This document shows positions 1 to 7,650 of a stretch of 64,000 nt of DNA, piece after piece. The DNA is from Candidatus Saccharimonadota bacterium. Its GTDB lineage: Bacteria; Patescibacteriota; Saccharimonadia; Saccharimonadales; Saccharimonadaceae. The number at the start of each line of letters is the position of its first letter. Positions within the stretch are counted from its first letter, which is position 1. The DNA lies in contig JAUCSD010000001.1 in NCBI GenBank assembly GCA_030445245.1, positions 248,001-312,000 of the forward strand, in the 5' to 3' direction. Below the pieces are notes generated by a model. The model was not told the DNA's origin and made no database searches. It worked only from the letters and a program-made list of their open reading frames with translations. Both the position numbers and the translations under genes were made by a program.

Positions 1-990
1 GAGGCTTTTGACTATGCAAACACACATACCTCTTCTGAGTTACTCAAGGACATGGAGTATCGACGCGTGGGCGGCGTTGCTATTGCAATCGCTCGCCCTT
101 TAGAAGGACCGAGTCTCGATGAGACCATAGAAGCAGGCGATGCACCCATCGTACGTTTCTTGCCTTGGGGAAATAATGCTACCAAGAGCGATTTTAACCA
201 GCCCGCCCAGACACAGTTACTCGCGAACGTTGCTAATAGGCCAATTATTGCGATGAGTTCTCCTTCAGTAGGCTCGACACTGAAGTTGAGCCGTAGGGAT
301 AGAAAATACATACAGGACGGCGACTTTTCACCAGTAGCTCGTGAAATGCTTGCGAGTCTCGATGAACTCACCGAAGGTAAATTAGCTCGGGTTGCATTCA
401 TGGGAGCCTCACAGGGCGCTGCCTTTGGTATTGCAACCGCCTCTGAGGCCCTACGTCGAGATCATTTCGAAACTGTTGAAGGCGTACTTGCGCTTGGCCT
501 GCCCAATGTTAGGGAGCGCGGCCGTCCGGAACTATTAAACGATTTTTCTAAAGCTGGTACCGTCGAACTTCATGAAACACTTGTGCGAGGTGGCGTCCCG
601 CAGCTCGTAACCGCCAATCACTTATCGCTACACGAGCCAAAGCGGCCATTGCACTTTTCTATGGTGACAACCGCTAAAATGTCCCGACACCCCATTCTTG
701 GGTATGCCCTTTCAGGCGGTATGGGCAAAATTGACACGATGTGGCAACGTGACATACCGACAATTTTGCGAAATAGTGTCCCGCTTACGCTTGTGAGTGA
801 GGGCCAAGGCGCGATTATGCCGACTGAGTCACTTCAAGCCAGAGTTGCCGAGCTTGAGGCCGGGCATGAGGAATTGGGATTAGATGAGGCTATGCTTCGT
901 CGACTAGGTCTCGTTTCAATTGTTGATGGGAATCATACGTTAGCTGACCATATGCCGACGGTCGCAGCTCTGCTCGATCGAATCTCTTAA
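1..990 (+). CDS. Alpha/beta hydrolase-fold protein, 5' end cut by window
   Basis: The reading frame is open from base 1, so the ATG at 52 is probably internal and the true start lies upstream. From that Met, the nucleophile elbow G-A-S-Q-G (Ser about residue 120) and a late His in DGNHTLADHMP (about residue 295) fit a serine hydrolase of the alpha/beta fold; an acid between them cannot be placed with certainty. No signal peptide is visible in the part seen. The substrate cannot be told. The gene stands alone; accessory DNA begins right after its stop. Confidence 0.6.
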   Translation, partial: EAFDYANTHTSSELLKDMEYRRVGGVAIAIARPLEGPSLDETIEAGDAPIVRFLPWGNNATKSDFNQPAQTQLLANVANRPIIAMSSPSVGSTLKLSRRDRKYIQDGDFSPVAREMLASLDELTEGKLARVAFMGASQGAAFGIATASEALRRDHFETVEGVLALGLPNVRERGRPELLNDFSKAGTVELHETLVRGGVPQLVTANHLSLHEPKRPLHFSMVTTAKMSRHPILGYALSGGMGKIDTMWQRDIPTILRNSVPLTLVSEGQGAIMPTESLQARVAELEAGHEELGLDEAMLRRLGLVSIVDGNHTLADHMPTVAALLDRIS

Positions 991-1095
991 TTTTTGCATA
1001 AATCCACTAAATAGTATGGATAGTTGCGATTAGAATAAGGCCTCATTGGTATGTCACATTTTCATATGCGTTGAACCCTTTGGCTAAACAGGAAT

Positions 1096-1170
1096 CACCC
1101 ATTAAAAAGATTGACAAATTGTCAATCTTTTTAATGGGTGGGGAGGAGAAAAGTATTCGAACTTTTTCAT
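1096..1170 (-). repeat. Degenerate tRNA-Gln 3'-end copy with hairpin (unit 1)
   Basis: A perfect 21-bp inverted repeat (arms 1096-1116 and 1120-1140) abuts, in minus-strand sense, a stretch with GTTCGAA followed by a CTCCTCCCCACCCA acceptor-like end. This is the outermost and most decayed of five partial copies of the tRNA-Gln 3' end (4898-4972). The hairpin has an A-rich and a T-rich arm like a tRNA terminator. The call as a tRNA-derived repeat rests on its likeness to the better units at 1217 and 4226. Confidence 0.5.
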
Positions 1171-1176
1171 AGCAAA

Positions 1177-1251
1177 AAAGTCTACAGATCAATCTGTAGA
1201 CTTTCTCATAATTTCATGGCTGGACGTGAGTCCGACGCTTCGAACCCCCCC
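1177..1251 (-). repeat. Degenerate tRNA-Gln 3'-end copy with hairpin (unit 2)
   Basis: In minus-strand sense the unit contains GGGGGTTCGAA (T-arm) and then CCAGCCATGAAATTAT, which matches the end of tRNA-Gln and continues into the bases just past its CCA. Identity beyond the mature tRNA shows that the copy includes flanking DNA, as an attachment-site duplication would. A 13-bp hairpin (1177-1204) lies directly downstream in tRNA sense, where tRNA-Gln has its terminator. The acceptor stem and T-stem have lost pairing, so this is not a working tRNA. Confidence 0.7.
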
Positions 1252-1450
1252 TGATTGCCAATTTTATTCTACTTGGACAAAGATTAGAGAAGCTCAACTT
1301 TCTTTATGGGAAGGATATTGTAGTTGCAAGGTACGATATAGCTTGGATTCCATAGATCATTTCGTTAGTCTATCTGTCGTATCATCTATCTTGGTTAAGA
1401 TTGTCGCCTCGCATTCTACGATATTCCGAATGTTAGTTTCTTGGATCAGC
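1252..1450. other. Non-coding stretch between tRNA-like unit 2 and the YCII pseudogene
   Basis: No convincing gene, RNA or repeat is visible. An open frame on the plus strand (1226-1546) crosses this stretch, but it has no ribosome-binding site, an unconvincing composition, and overlaps the antisense YCII remnant, so it was not annotated. Confidence 0.4.
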
Positions 1451-1770
1451 CTATCTCCCGCAGTTCTTGCGAGCAGCGACAGGCGACCGCAAACTTGCGA
1501 GCCCACTTCTCGGCGGCCTTACGGTTTGGCAATTCGAGGACAGTGAACCCGCCAGTGATCTCCGAGTCCGGATAGATTTCAGCTGACACTGATCCATCGG
1601 CGGAGACTAGCACACCGGATCAACCTTCTCTTCAATTCCGCCAGCGAATACGTGCACATCTGCGGCTATCGCCTCTTCAGTGACCGCATTGGCTTCTGCC
1701 CCAGAATCAGGAGCTCTTCATCCGTGAGCTGTATGGCTTTACTTGGGAAAGAAATGAGGTATTTTGTCAT
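1451..1770 (-). pseudogene. Frameshifted YCII-related (DGPF) domain protein remnant
   Basis: The minus strand starts MTKYLISFPSKAIQLTDEEL at 1770 and then must change frame twice. After a first shift the frame reads VTEEAIAADVHVFAGG; after a second, near 1620, it reads VSADGSVSAEIYPDSEITGG and then LELPNRKAAEKWARKF to a stop at 1451. The order of these pieces (N-terminal strand, central GG, DG, E, GGF, then AxxWA near the end) fits YCII/DGPF proteins of about 110 residues. The two shifts mean it is broken, barring sequencing error. It lies between two tRNA-like units, as a decayed single-gene cassette. Confidence 0.65.
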
Positions 1771-1848
1771 ATTTTTAATTGCCTTTCGTAGTTTTCTTGA
1801 TATTTCTATTATACAGTTTGAGTCGTCTACTTAGTCGTTGTAAGATAC

Positions 1849-1918
1849 AAAAAAAGAACTCCACATGGAAGTTCTTTTTTATAGTAATAATCTTGGCTGG
1901 GGAGGAGGTTCTGGAATA
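1849..1918 (-). repeat. Degenerate tRNA-Gln 3'-end copy with hairpin (unit 3)
   Basis: Reading the minus strand, 1918-1894 gives an acceptor-like end CCTCCTCCCCAGCCA, matching CCCTCCATCCCAGCCA of tRNA-Gln apart from a few changes and including the CCAGCCA tail. Twelve or so bases further on is a hairpin (1849-1880) with a run of A in one arm and T in the other. The T-loop is degenerate. Spacing and order equal those at the real tRNA-Gln. Confidence 0.7.
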
Positions 1919-2074
1919 GAGCTTTCTAGAAAACCGAACCGATTTCGAAAGATACGTAGGCCACTAAACGAAAAACAGGAAAACCAATAGTACTGAAAGT
2001 GTTGGAGGCGGGTGACTCCAGCGTCATTATGAAATAACTTCTTTGCATTGGTGGAATGATGGGCCATAGTCGCT
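1919..2074. other. Upstream region of peptide gene
   Basis: No gene is visible. The stretch lies between a tRNA-like unit and the promoter of the peptide/cyclase-like pair. A 75-residue open frame on the minus strand (1879-2106) crosses the repeat and the promoter, lacks a Shine-Dalgarno, and was judged spurious. Confidence 0.4.
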
Positions 2075-2102
2075 TTGATAGCTAATATTCGTATGCTACA
2101 AT
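2075..2102 (+). promoter_or_regulatory. Sigma70-type promoter of the peptide/cyclase-like pair
   Basis: TTGATA (2075-2080), a 16-base spacer and TACAAT (2097-2102) stand 25 bases before the ATG at 2128. The start has a strong AAGGAGG Shine-Dalgarno between. The element therefore carries its own promoter, independent of neighbours. Confidence 0.6.
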
Positions 2103-2127
2103 ACAAATGCCTAAAAGGAGGAGTATA

Positions 2128-2355
2128 ATGTCAGAAACAAAATCTTTTAATACCTACAATCACACTTCGCCTGAAGTCCAGACGGAACGACTGGAACTAA
2201 CCGAAACAGAAGTTGATGAACGTTTTGCTGCTATTGTTAAAGCAGAGGAAGTACTCGCGGCAACCAACCATGATGAACGTGAACTGCGTGAGGCCACATC
2301 GCTTTATAAACCAAGTCAAGGGTACGACATAAATAGTATGAAAGCAGCCGGCTAA
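2128..2355 (+). CDS. Small peptide of 75 residues, possible RiPP precursor
   Basis: The start at 2128 is chosen over an upstream ATG at 2107 because AAGGAGGAG lies just before it. The product is acidic in its first two thirds and ends in YKPSQGYDINSMKAAG. It has no signal peptide, no cysteine and no membrane segment. The next gene, an asparagine-synthetase-like enzyme, begins 11 bases after its stop. A small leader-like peptide next to such an enzyme is the layout of lasso-peptide and related modified peptides, but no B1/B2 protease or exporter is nearby and the ending does not match the classical lasso pattern (acid at position 7-9 of the core). The function as substrate is inference. Confidence 0.55.
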   Translation: MSETKSFNTYNHTSPEVQTERLELTETEVDERFAAIVKAEEVLAATNHDERELREATSLYKPSQGYDINSMKAAG

Positions 2356-2366
2356 AGTCGAAGTTA

Positions 2367-3989
2367 ATGACGCTCACACGTCAATCAGCTTTTTTCGAAG
2401 CAGCACTTACTACCAGGCACCATGACCTTACTGGTCATGGTGCCTGGAGTGATAAATCCACGCAGGATTATTTTATCTTTGTGTCCTCTTTTGGAACGGT
2501 CAAGTTGCGCAAGCGTCATGCCTACCCTGCGACCTTCGCGCGGAGTATCGGTCCTTCGCTTATTTTTGGATATGGCAACGAGACGCTCGGTCACATGATT
2601 GCAGAACAAGCACTCTCTAACGTCTCCGAAGACGCTTTTGTCTCCGAAGAATTTTTATATTGCACCATTGACTGCCAGCAGCAAAGTATTGTCGTTCAAC
2701 GCGACGCAGTATGCACAATGCCCCTATTCACCATGGAGCACAGTGATGTTATTGCGTTATCGAATAGATATGATCAACTTTTTAACCAAATCGATAAACG
2801 CCAGGTACACATCAATCAGGCTGCACTCGTTAACTATTTGCTTTTTGACGATAGGCACAATCAGTTAGCCACTGGAGCGGATGTGCTTTATGACAGGGTA
2901 CGTTTTATATTACGAGATGGCGCAACCCACGTGACATATCCCAATCACGCCTACATTGCAGAGAAAACTCAAGAAAAAGGACATCCTCGTTTTTTCAAGG
3001 AAGCACTTGAGACAACATTAGACACTTATTGGGAACGCTACGACACTATCGGATTCCAACTGAGCGGGGGACTGGATTCGGCAACAGCGCCGGGCTATTT
3101 TGCTTCACAAGGTAAAACTGTCGTTGCCGCTTCATTTGGGCTGCCTGCAACCATGGGCGAGCGCCAACGCGCCAAATTAGACGACATGGCGCGACGCTTC
3201 TCTTCATTGCAAAATCATATTATTAATCTCACACCCGAAGAATATTTTCCATTTTCTGATAGAATTACAGCAAATCACTGGGGCATTTCGCACGAATATC
3301 AGGATATACACCAGCTTGCCGCTATGCAAATGGCAGATTATTTTTCGCGACAAGGAATCACTGCTATGTTCACTGGTGTAGGTGGTGACGAATTATGTCA
3401 AAACATTACTAACGACAAAATATTTCCGTTTGGCTCTGCGGTCAAAGAAGCCCGCGCCACCGCAGTCGTACCACAATACATGACAGATAAATTCAAAATA
3501 CTTCACACTAAGACGCAAGAGCAGACGCCCCATCATCAAGATCGTCCGATCCCAACAGTCGCCTATTCGGTTATCTTAACGAATATCGGTTTCAATAACA
3601 CCTTTATTGATCGTAATGTCTGGCCAGTGGCACCATTGTCAGATCCCAAATTATTTTTATATGCGCAGAGCATCCCCGCATGGTACCGCCATGACAAAGG
3701 GTTGCTGCGCGCATACCAATTTGCGCGACAGTTTCCTCCTTCAATCGTCTATCCCGAAACACTTGAGGATTTTAGCGAGTTCCTTCATTTCTGCAAACCT
3801 CAGGTGTGTAGCTTGCTTGATTCTTTTTTTGACGTCTCCCTACTTGGACAACACGATCTGATAGATGAATCATCATTCAAAGACTACTATACACACGCTA
3901 CTCGTTCAAAATATGATGACTCCGACACACGCATCCTCGAGCTTATCCGATTACTTGCGGTAGAAATTAATTTACGAATGTTTCAATAG
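2367..3989 (+). CDS. Asparagine-synthetase-like amidotransferase / lasso-cyclase-like protein
   Basis: The 540-residue protein has an N-terminal half like the glutamine amidotransferase fold but without the catalytic Cys2, so it cannot take ammonia from glutamine in the usual way. The C-terminal ATP-pyrophosphatase domain keeps the PP-loop SGGLDSA (233-239) and a second GVGGDE motif (about 340). Such proteins adenylate a carboxylate and join it to an amine; family members include asparagine synthetases, beta-lactam synthetases and lasso-peptide cyclases. A missing Cys2 and a tiny upstream gene favour a modifying enzyme over asparagine synthesis. The start has a weak Shine-Dalgarno, consistent with coupling to the peptide gene. 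A strong 15-bp hairpin lies inside codons 16-27. After the stop, GACTTTCG pairs with CGAAAGTC (3997-4030), a probable terminator. Confidence 0.75.
   Translation: MTLTRQSAFFEAALTTRHHDLTGHGAWSDKSTQDYFIFVSSFGTVKLRKRHAYPATFARSIGPSLIFGYGNETLGHMIAEQALSNVSEDAFVSEEFLYCTIDCQQQSIVVQRDAVCTMPLFTMEHSDVIALSNRYDQLFNQIDKRQVHINQAALVNYLLFDDRHNQLATGADVLYDRVRFILRDGATHVTYPNHAYIAEKTQEKGHPRFFKEALETTLDTYWERYDTIGFQLSGGLDSATAPGYFASQGKTVVAASFGLPATMGERQRAKLDDMARRFSSLQNHIINLTPEEYFPFSDRITANHWGISHEYQDIHQLAAMQMADYFSRQGITAMFTGVGGDELCQNITNDKIFPFGSAVKEARATAVVPQYMTDKFKILHTKTQEQTPHHQDRPIPTVAYSVILTNIGFNNTFIDRNVWPVAPLSDPKLFLYAQSIPAWYRHDKGLLRAYQFARQFPPSIVYPETLEDFSEFLHFCKPQVCSLLDSFFDVSLLGQHDLIDESSFKDYYTHATRSKYDDSDTRILELIRLLAVEINLRMFQ
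2413..2447 (+). promoter_or_regulatory. Perfect 15-bp hairpin inside the start of the cyclase-like gene
   Basis: Arms 2413-2427 and 2433-2447 pair perfectly around a TTACT loop and code for residues 16-27 of the enzyme. There is no T-run. It sits about 60 bases after the peptide gene stop, so it could stabilise the peptide mRNA or lower expression of the downstream enzyme. That role is inferred from position only. Confidence 0.5.
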
Positions 3990-4068
3990 AGGTTTTGACT
4001 TTCGACGCGCAGGTTCGTACGCCGAAAGTCGACAGGAGTTTAAAATCACCGCTCGATAACCTCGAATC

Positions 4069-4130
4069 ATGAAAAAAGATTGACATAATATCAATCGTTT
4101 TTCATGGCCAGAGTGATGGAACCCGAACCT
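4069..4130 (-). repeat. Degenerate tRNA-like 3' end with hairpin (unit 4)
   Basis: In minus-strand sense, GGTTCGGGTTCC (T-arm-like) is followed by CTGGCCATGA and then a hairpin (arms 4069-4083 and 4091-4105) with A-rich and T-rich arms. The TGGCCATGA end resembles CCAGCCATGA of tRNA-Gln. It lies only about 100 bases from unit 5, with no gene between. It is more diverged than units 2, 3 and 5. Confidence 0.5.
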
Positions 4131-4180
4131 GTTACAATAAAATGTATTAACCATTTTTGTAGCTTTGAAGCCAAAATATG

Positions 4181-4249
4181 CAAAATACGCCCGAAATGGG
4201 CGTATTTTGTTAAGAAATGATCACTTGGCTGGGAGGAGGGACTTGTTCC
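4181..4249 (-). repeat. Degenerate tRNA-Gln 3'-end copy with hairpin (unit 5)
   Basis: The minus strand at 4249-4226 has AAGTCCCTCCTCCCAGCCA, one deletion away from the TCCCTCCATCCCAGCCA of tRNA-Gln. A 12-bp hairpin (4181-4209) with a 5-base loop follows 16 bases later. It is the copy nearest to the intact tRNA, and the interval between them carries a single GC-rich gene. Confidence 0.75.
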
Positions 4250-4373
4250 AAGTTTTCGATAGCTCTACAGGGGTGGATATTTCAGAGATACGGAAATTAC
4301 TAGATGAAGAGGCTGACAATATTCGATAGCCTTTGACAAAATAAGTCTTAGTCTACTCGAGCAGCTTCCTTAT

Positions 4374-4402
4374 TTGACATATAATAAACAAGATAGTATA
4401 AT
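4374..4402 (+). promoter_or_regulatory. Consensus sigma70-type promoter
   Basis: TTGACA (4374-4379), exactly 17 bases, TATAAT (4397-4402): a full consensus promoter for the orphan gene at 4438. It is among the strongest promoter matches in the window, which is striking for an accessory gene. Confidence 0.8.
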
Positions 4403-4437
4403 AAAGGACGAGATTTCCTTCTGTGAGAGGTAACGAC

Positions 4438-4743
4438 ATGAGTGACAGGTTTGAATGGACCACCGACCGTCAGGGTCGTACGCAACACGCACTGGTCATC
4501 ACACTCGACCAGCCGTGCGTGAACGTCGATGACCTGGGAGAGCAGAACAGTGCGGTTCCGCCCGTCAAGCTCTCAGACGGGCTCAAGGTCACTTACGAGA
4601 TCGTTCCCGATGTGGACGTCATCGACGGTGACGTCCTGCGGAACGAGCGACACCCGGAGACCGGGAGAGTCCAGCTGGACCGCGGTCCGCTGACGCAGGG
4701 CAAAATTTCTCTGCTCACCGACCTCGGGTACCTCCACTCCTGA
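4438..4743 (+). CDS. GC-rich orphan protein, 101 residues
   Basis: Not recognised. The ATG at 4438 is preceded by AGAGG at a good distance and by a perfect promoter. The predicted protein is acidic, soluble and without signal peptide or obvious motif. Base composition and codon choice (GTC, CTC, GAC, CGT) differ clearly from the AT-richer genes around it, suggesting recent transfer. A GC-rich hairpin (4763-4810) follows the stop. The gene fills the interval between tRNA-like unit 5 and tRNA-Gln, like a single-gene cassette. Confidence 0.65.
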   Translation: MSDRFEWTTDRQGRTQHALVITLDQPCVNVDDLGEQNSAVPPVKLSDGLKVTYEIVPDVDVIDGDVLRNERHPETGRVQLDRGPLTQGKISLLTDLGYLHS

Positions 4744-4844
4744 GCCCCGCGTGTCACAGTCTCAACGCCCCCGGCTTCGACCCTCTTACGAGGAGCGGAG
4801 TCGGGGGTTGATTTCGTTTCGAGGGCTGAATGTTTCCTGAGTCA

Positions 4845-4887
4845 AACCATATAAAACACGTCCGAAAGGGACGTGTTTTATATGGTT
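4845..4887 (-). terminator. tRNA-Gln terminator hairpin
   Basis: Arms 4845-4863 and 4869-4887 form a perfect 19-bp stem with loop GAAAG, ten bases beyond the tRNA CCA end. The stem holds internal A and T runs, so it can work in both directions. Copies of this arrangement recur at the degenerate tRNA ends upstream. Confidence 0.8.
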
Positions 4888-4897
4888 AATAATTTCA

Positions 4898-4972
4898 TGG
4901 CTGGGATGGAGGGATTCGAACCCCCGAATGCTAGTACCAAAAACTAGTGCCTTACCACTTGGCGACATCCCA
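4898..4972 (-). tRNA. tRNA-Gln (anticodon UUG), CCA encoded
   Basis: Acceptor TGGGATG pairs with CATCCCA. The anticodon stem CTAGT/ACTAG encloses TTTTGGT, giving UUG at 34-36; the T-arm has GGTTCGAATCC; discriminator G is followed by encoded CCA. An extended -10 (TGGTATACT) lies just upstream at about 4980-4990. The gene is the intact anchor of the series of partial tRNA ends that runs from its 3' side down to 1096. Confidence 0.95.
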
Positions 4973-5024
4973 AAGCTATGCTAGTATACCATATTTCAAT
5001 CTATTAAAACCAGTCTTTAGCGTC

Positions 5025-7547
5025 CTAGTATGTTCTTTCGAGGTAGTTACGACCGATCCATTTATGCATCTCGACAAGGAGTATTGTTGCAACGAAAGAT
5101 ATAGAGCCTGTGACGACGAGGTCGCCGATTGTAACGGGGGTAACGTGTAGGAGCGGACCTAAGGGCCCAAAGATGACCATTCCCTGTAAAGTAACGGCGA
5201 TCGCTAGGCCAACGTAAAATTTGCCATTAAAGACGCGGAGGCGTGAGATGATCGATTCGTCATCACTACGAGTGTTAAAGGCGTTAGCCCATTGCATCAC
5301 CACGAGAGCCGAGAAAGCGATAGTACGACCGTACTCATGGCCATACTGTGCGGTATAGATTGCGTACATACCAATAGTGAGGGCGGCCATGCTCAGAGCT
5401 ACGAGTACCATACGGGAGGCTAGAAACTTTCCGATGATTGGTGCGTCTGGTTGGTTTGGTTTGCGCTTCATATTAGCTTTTTCACCCGGCTCGAGACCTA
5501 GCGGAATAACCATTGACGTATCGGTCACAAGATTTACCCACAAGATCTGTACTGGTACGAGCGGGATCGGTAAACCAATGGCAAGCGAGCCAAGCATTGT
5601 CAGTACCTCACCTGCATTTGTGGCGAGTAGATAGAATAGCATTCGACGAATGTTTGCGTAAATTGTACGACCCTCGTGCATGGCGTCGACAATGCTCTTG
5701 AAATTATTGTCCATCAAGATGATATCGCCAGCATCTTTTGCAATACTAGCTCCACTCCCCATAGCGACGCCAACATGGGCATTAGTGAGGGCCGGCACAT
5801 CGTTAACGCCGTCTCCGGTCATGGCGGTGATGTTATGTTTATTCAGCAATGTTAGTATGCGGTATTTATGCTCAGGAATGACGCGTGAGAATACTCGGGT
5901 GTTCTCAATTATTCCTTCAAGCTCTTCATCACTCATGACATTCATGCGACGACTATCAAACACTTGGTTGTGCGAGTCTACCATGCCAAGCTGACGACCA
6001 ATTTGATATGCTGTTTCAAAGTGGTCGCCCGTAACCATACGCACGGTTACGCCAGCATTAACTGCTGCCGTGATTGCTCTTTTAGCTTCGGGGCGTAAAA
6101 TATCGGCGACAGCAACAAAGCCGTCAAACGTGAGTGTATGCTTATGAGTCAGGTCATCAAATGTCGTAATTGGCTTCTTCAGCATGCTATGGGCTATGGC
6201 GATGACCCGGTACCCTTCAGCGGTTAGCTTGTGGAGTTGTACCAAGGCCTGTTCGCGTTCATTTTCGGTTAGATCACTACGCGTCAGGACATGTTCGGGT
6301 GCTCCCTTTATGAATAGGTCGTACTCTTCGCCGTTATGCCATACATTTCCGCTCATTGCAGCGGCCTGATCGAACGGGAGGCTGAGCATTGGTAATTGCG
6401 AGGGTTGAGTAGCTCCTTTGGATTCGGCGAATTCGTTCAATGCGTTATCAAGAGGGTCATGCATCTTGTGTGACGCGTGATTAACTCCTCGTGCAATTAT
6501 CTGAGCGAGCGATTTAACAGTCCCATGAGTTTGCCATGTCGTCTGAACGGTTAGCTGGTTTTTAGTAAGTGTGCCGGTCTTATCTGTAGCTATCGTCGTA
6601 ATTACGCCAATTGTTTCAATAGCTCGCATGGTGCGTACGAGAGCCTTTTTCGCTGCCATTCGCCGCATACCTAGGACCAAGACAACCGATATGGCAACCG
6701 GAAGACTCTCTGGGACAGCACTCACGGATAGTGCTATGACAAAACGTAAGCTCTCAGTAACATCCATACCTCTATAAAGAGAAAGGCAAAATGCGACAAC
6801 AGCGATACCGGCTACTACGGCAATGATTTGCGTTAATAGTCGATCGATCTTCTGTTGGACGGGACTTTTGGTTGCCGCGTCCTTAGTAAGTGCGGCTAAC
6901 TGACCAAATTCTGTATCGTTACCTGTTGTCGTAACGATAGCGCTGGCGCTGCCCGATACGACGAAAGAACCCTGGAACAGCATATTACTTTGCTCATACA
7001 CCTCCCTGTTGCCTCTGAGCGCCTCTGTTTGTTTGCTAATTGGCTGCGACTCGCCGGTTAGTTGTGATTCATCGATTCGCAAAGAACTAGAAGAAAGCAG
7101 ACGAGCATCTGCGGGAATTTTCTCACCTTCAGTCAGCATAATAATATCACCAGGGACGAGCAAACTTGAGTCGACACTTATTGCCTTACCGTCGCGTAGC
7201 ACTTCAACAGCTTGCGATTCATGTTTGCGCAGGGCTCGCAGTATTCGTTCGGTTGAGAATTGCTGTACATAGTAGATAATTGCGCTTGTAGCTATGATTA
7301 TGGCGATGATAACTGCATCAAGGACATCATGATGAAAGAGGCTGATAGCCATGGCTACAAAAAGCACCACCATGAATATGCTGGCGAATGGTTCGATTAA
7401 TTTACGCCATAACGGCTCACCGCTTACTTTGATCGTGTTGGGTCCATATATCTTAAGACGTTCCTTCGCATCACTAATAGCAAGGCCATTTTCAGAGGTT
7501 GCGAGTTCGGCAATGGTACTCCGCGCAGTGTTTGTGTAATAGAGCAT
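5025..7547 (-). CDS. P-type cation-transporting ATPase (Ca2+-type, P2)
   Basis: This 840-residue membrane pump couples ATP hydrolysis to cation export. The TGES actuator loop is at about 164-167, the phosphorylated Asp in DKTGTLT at about 322-328, then MVTGDH and GDGVNDVPAL in the P domain. Ten membrane segments are expected. Membrane segment 4 has PESLP and segment 6 has NLVTD, as in PacL/SERCA-like calcium pumps; a different cation cannot be excluded. The start at 7547 is preferred because TATAAT stands seven bases before it, a leaderless layout; an ATG two codons earlier touches the -10. The gene stands alone. Confidence 0.88.
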   Translation of the reverse strand: MLYYTNTARSTIAELATSENGLAISDAKERLKIYGPNTIKVSGEPLWRKLIEPFASIFMVVLFVAMAISLFHHDVLDAVIIAIIIATSAIIYYVQQFSTERILRALRKHESQAVEVLRDGKAISVDSSLLVPGDIIMLTEGEKIPADARLLSSSSLRIDESQLTGESQPISKQTEALRGNREVYEQSNMLFQGSFVVSGSASAIVTTTGNDTEFGQLAALTKDAATKSPVQQKIDRLLTQIIAVVAGIAVVAFCLSLYRGMDVTESLRFVIALSVSAVPESLPVAISVVLVLGMRRMAAKKALVRTMRAIETIGVITTIATDKTGTLTKNQLTVQTTWQTHGTVKSLAQIIARGVNHASHKMHDPLDNALNEFAESKGATQPSQLPMLSLPFDQAAAMSGNVWHNGEEYDLFIKGAPEHVLTRSDLTENEREQALVQLHKLTAEGYRVIAIAHSMLKKPITTFDDLTHKHTLTFDGFVAVADILRPEAKRAITAAVNAGVTVRMVTGDHFETAYQIGRQLGMVDSHNQVFDSRRMNVMSDEELEGIIENTRVFSRVIPEHKYRILTLLNKHNITAMTGDGVNDVPALTNAHVGVAMGSGASIAKDAGDIILMDNNFKSIVDAMHEGRTIYANIRRMLFYLLATNAGEVLTMLGSLAIGLPIPLVPVQILWVNLVTDTSMVIPLGLEPGEKANMKRKPNQPDAPIIGKFLASRMVLVALSMAALTIGMYAIYTAQYGHEYGRTIAFSALVVMQWANAFNTRSDDESIISRLRVFNGKFYVGLAIAVTLQGMVIFGPLGPLLHVTPVTIGDLVVTGSISFVATILLVEMHKWIGRNYLERTY

Positions 7548-7591
7548 TAGCATTATTATAGCAAATCCTCTACCCTTTTGGCCGAGGAACT

Positions 7592-7629
7592 AAAAAACGG
7601 GCGAACCTTGGTTGGTCTCGCCCGTTTTT
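7592..7629 (-). terminator. Rho-independent terminator of the GreA gene
   Basis: AAAAAACGGGCGA (7592-7604) pairs with TCGCCCGTTTTT (7618-7629), about 20 bases after the GreA stop, with a T-run in the minus-strand sense. Confidence 0.85.
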
Positions 7630-7650
7630 CACCTTTAGTTGTATGGGTTG

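Noticed and set aside
1226-1546. Open frame of 106 codons on the plus strand
   Set aside because: No ribosome-binding site, starts in a tRNA-like unit and runs antisense through the YCII remnant, which has clear family likeness.
2128-2355. Classical lasso peptide precursor
   Set aside because: No core with Gly/Cys/Ser/Ala at position 1 and Asp/Glu at 7-9 can be placed convincingly, and leader-binding and protease genes are absent; kept only as a general modified-peptide candidate.
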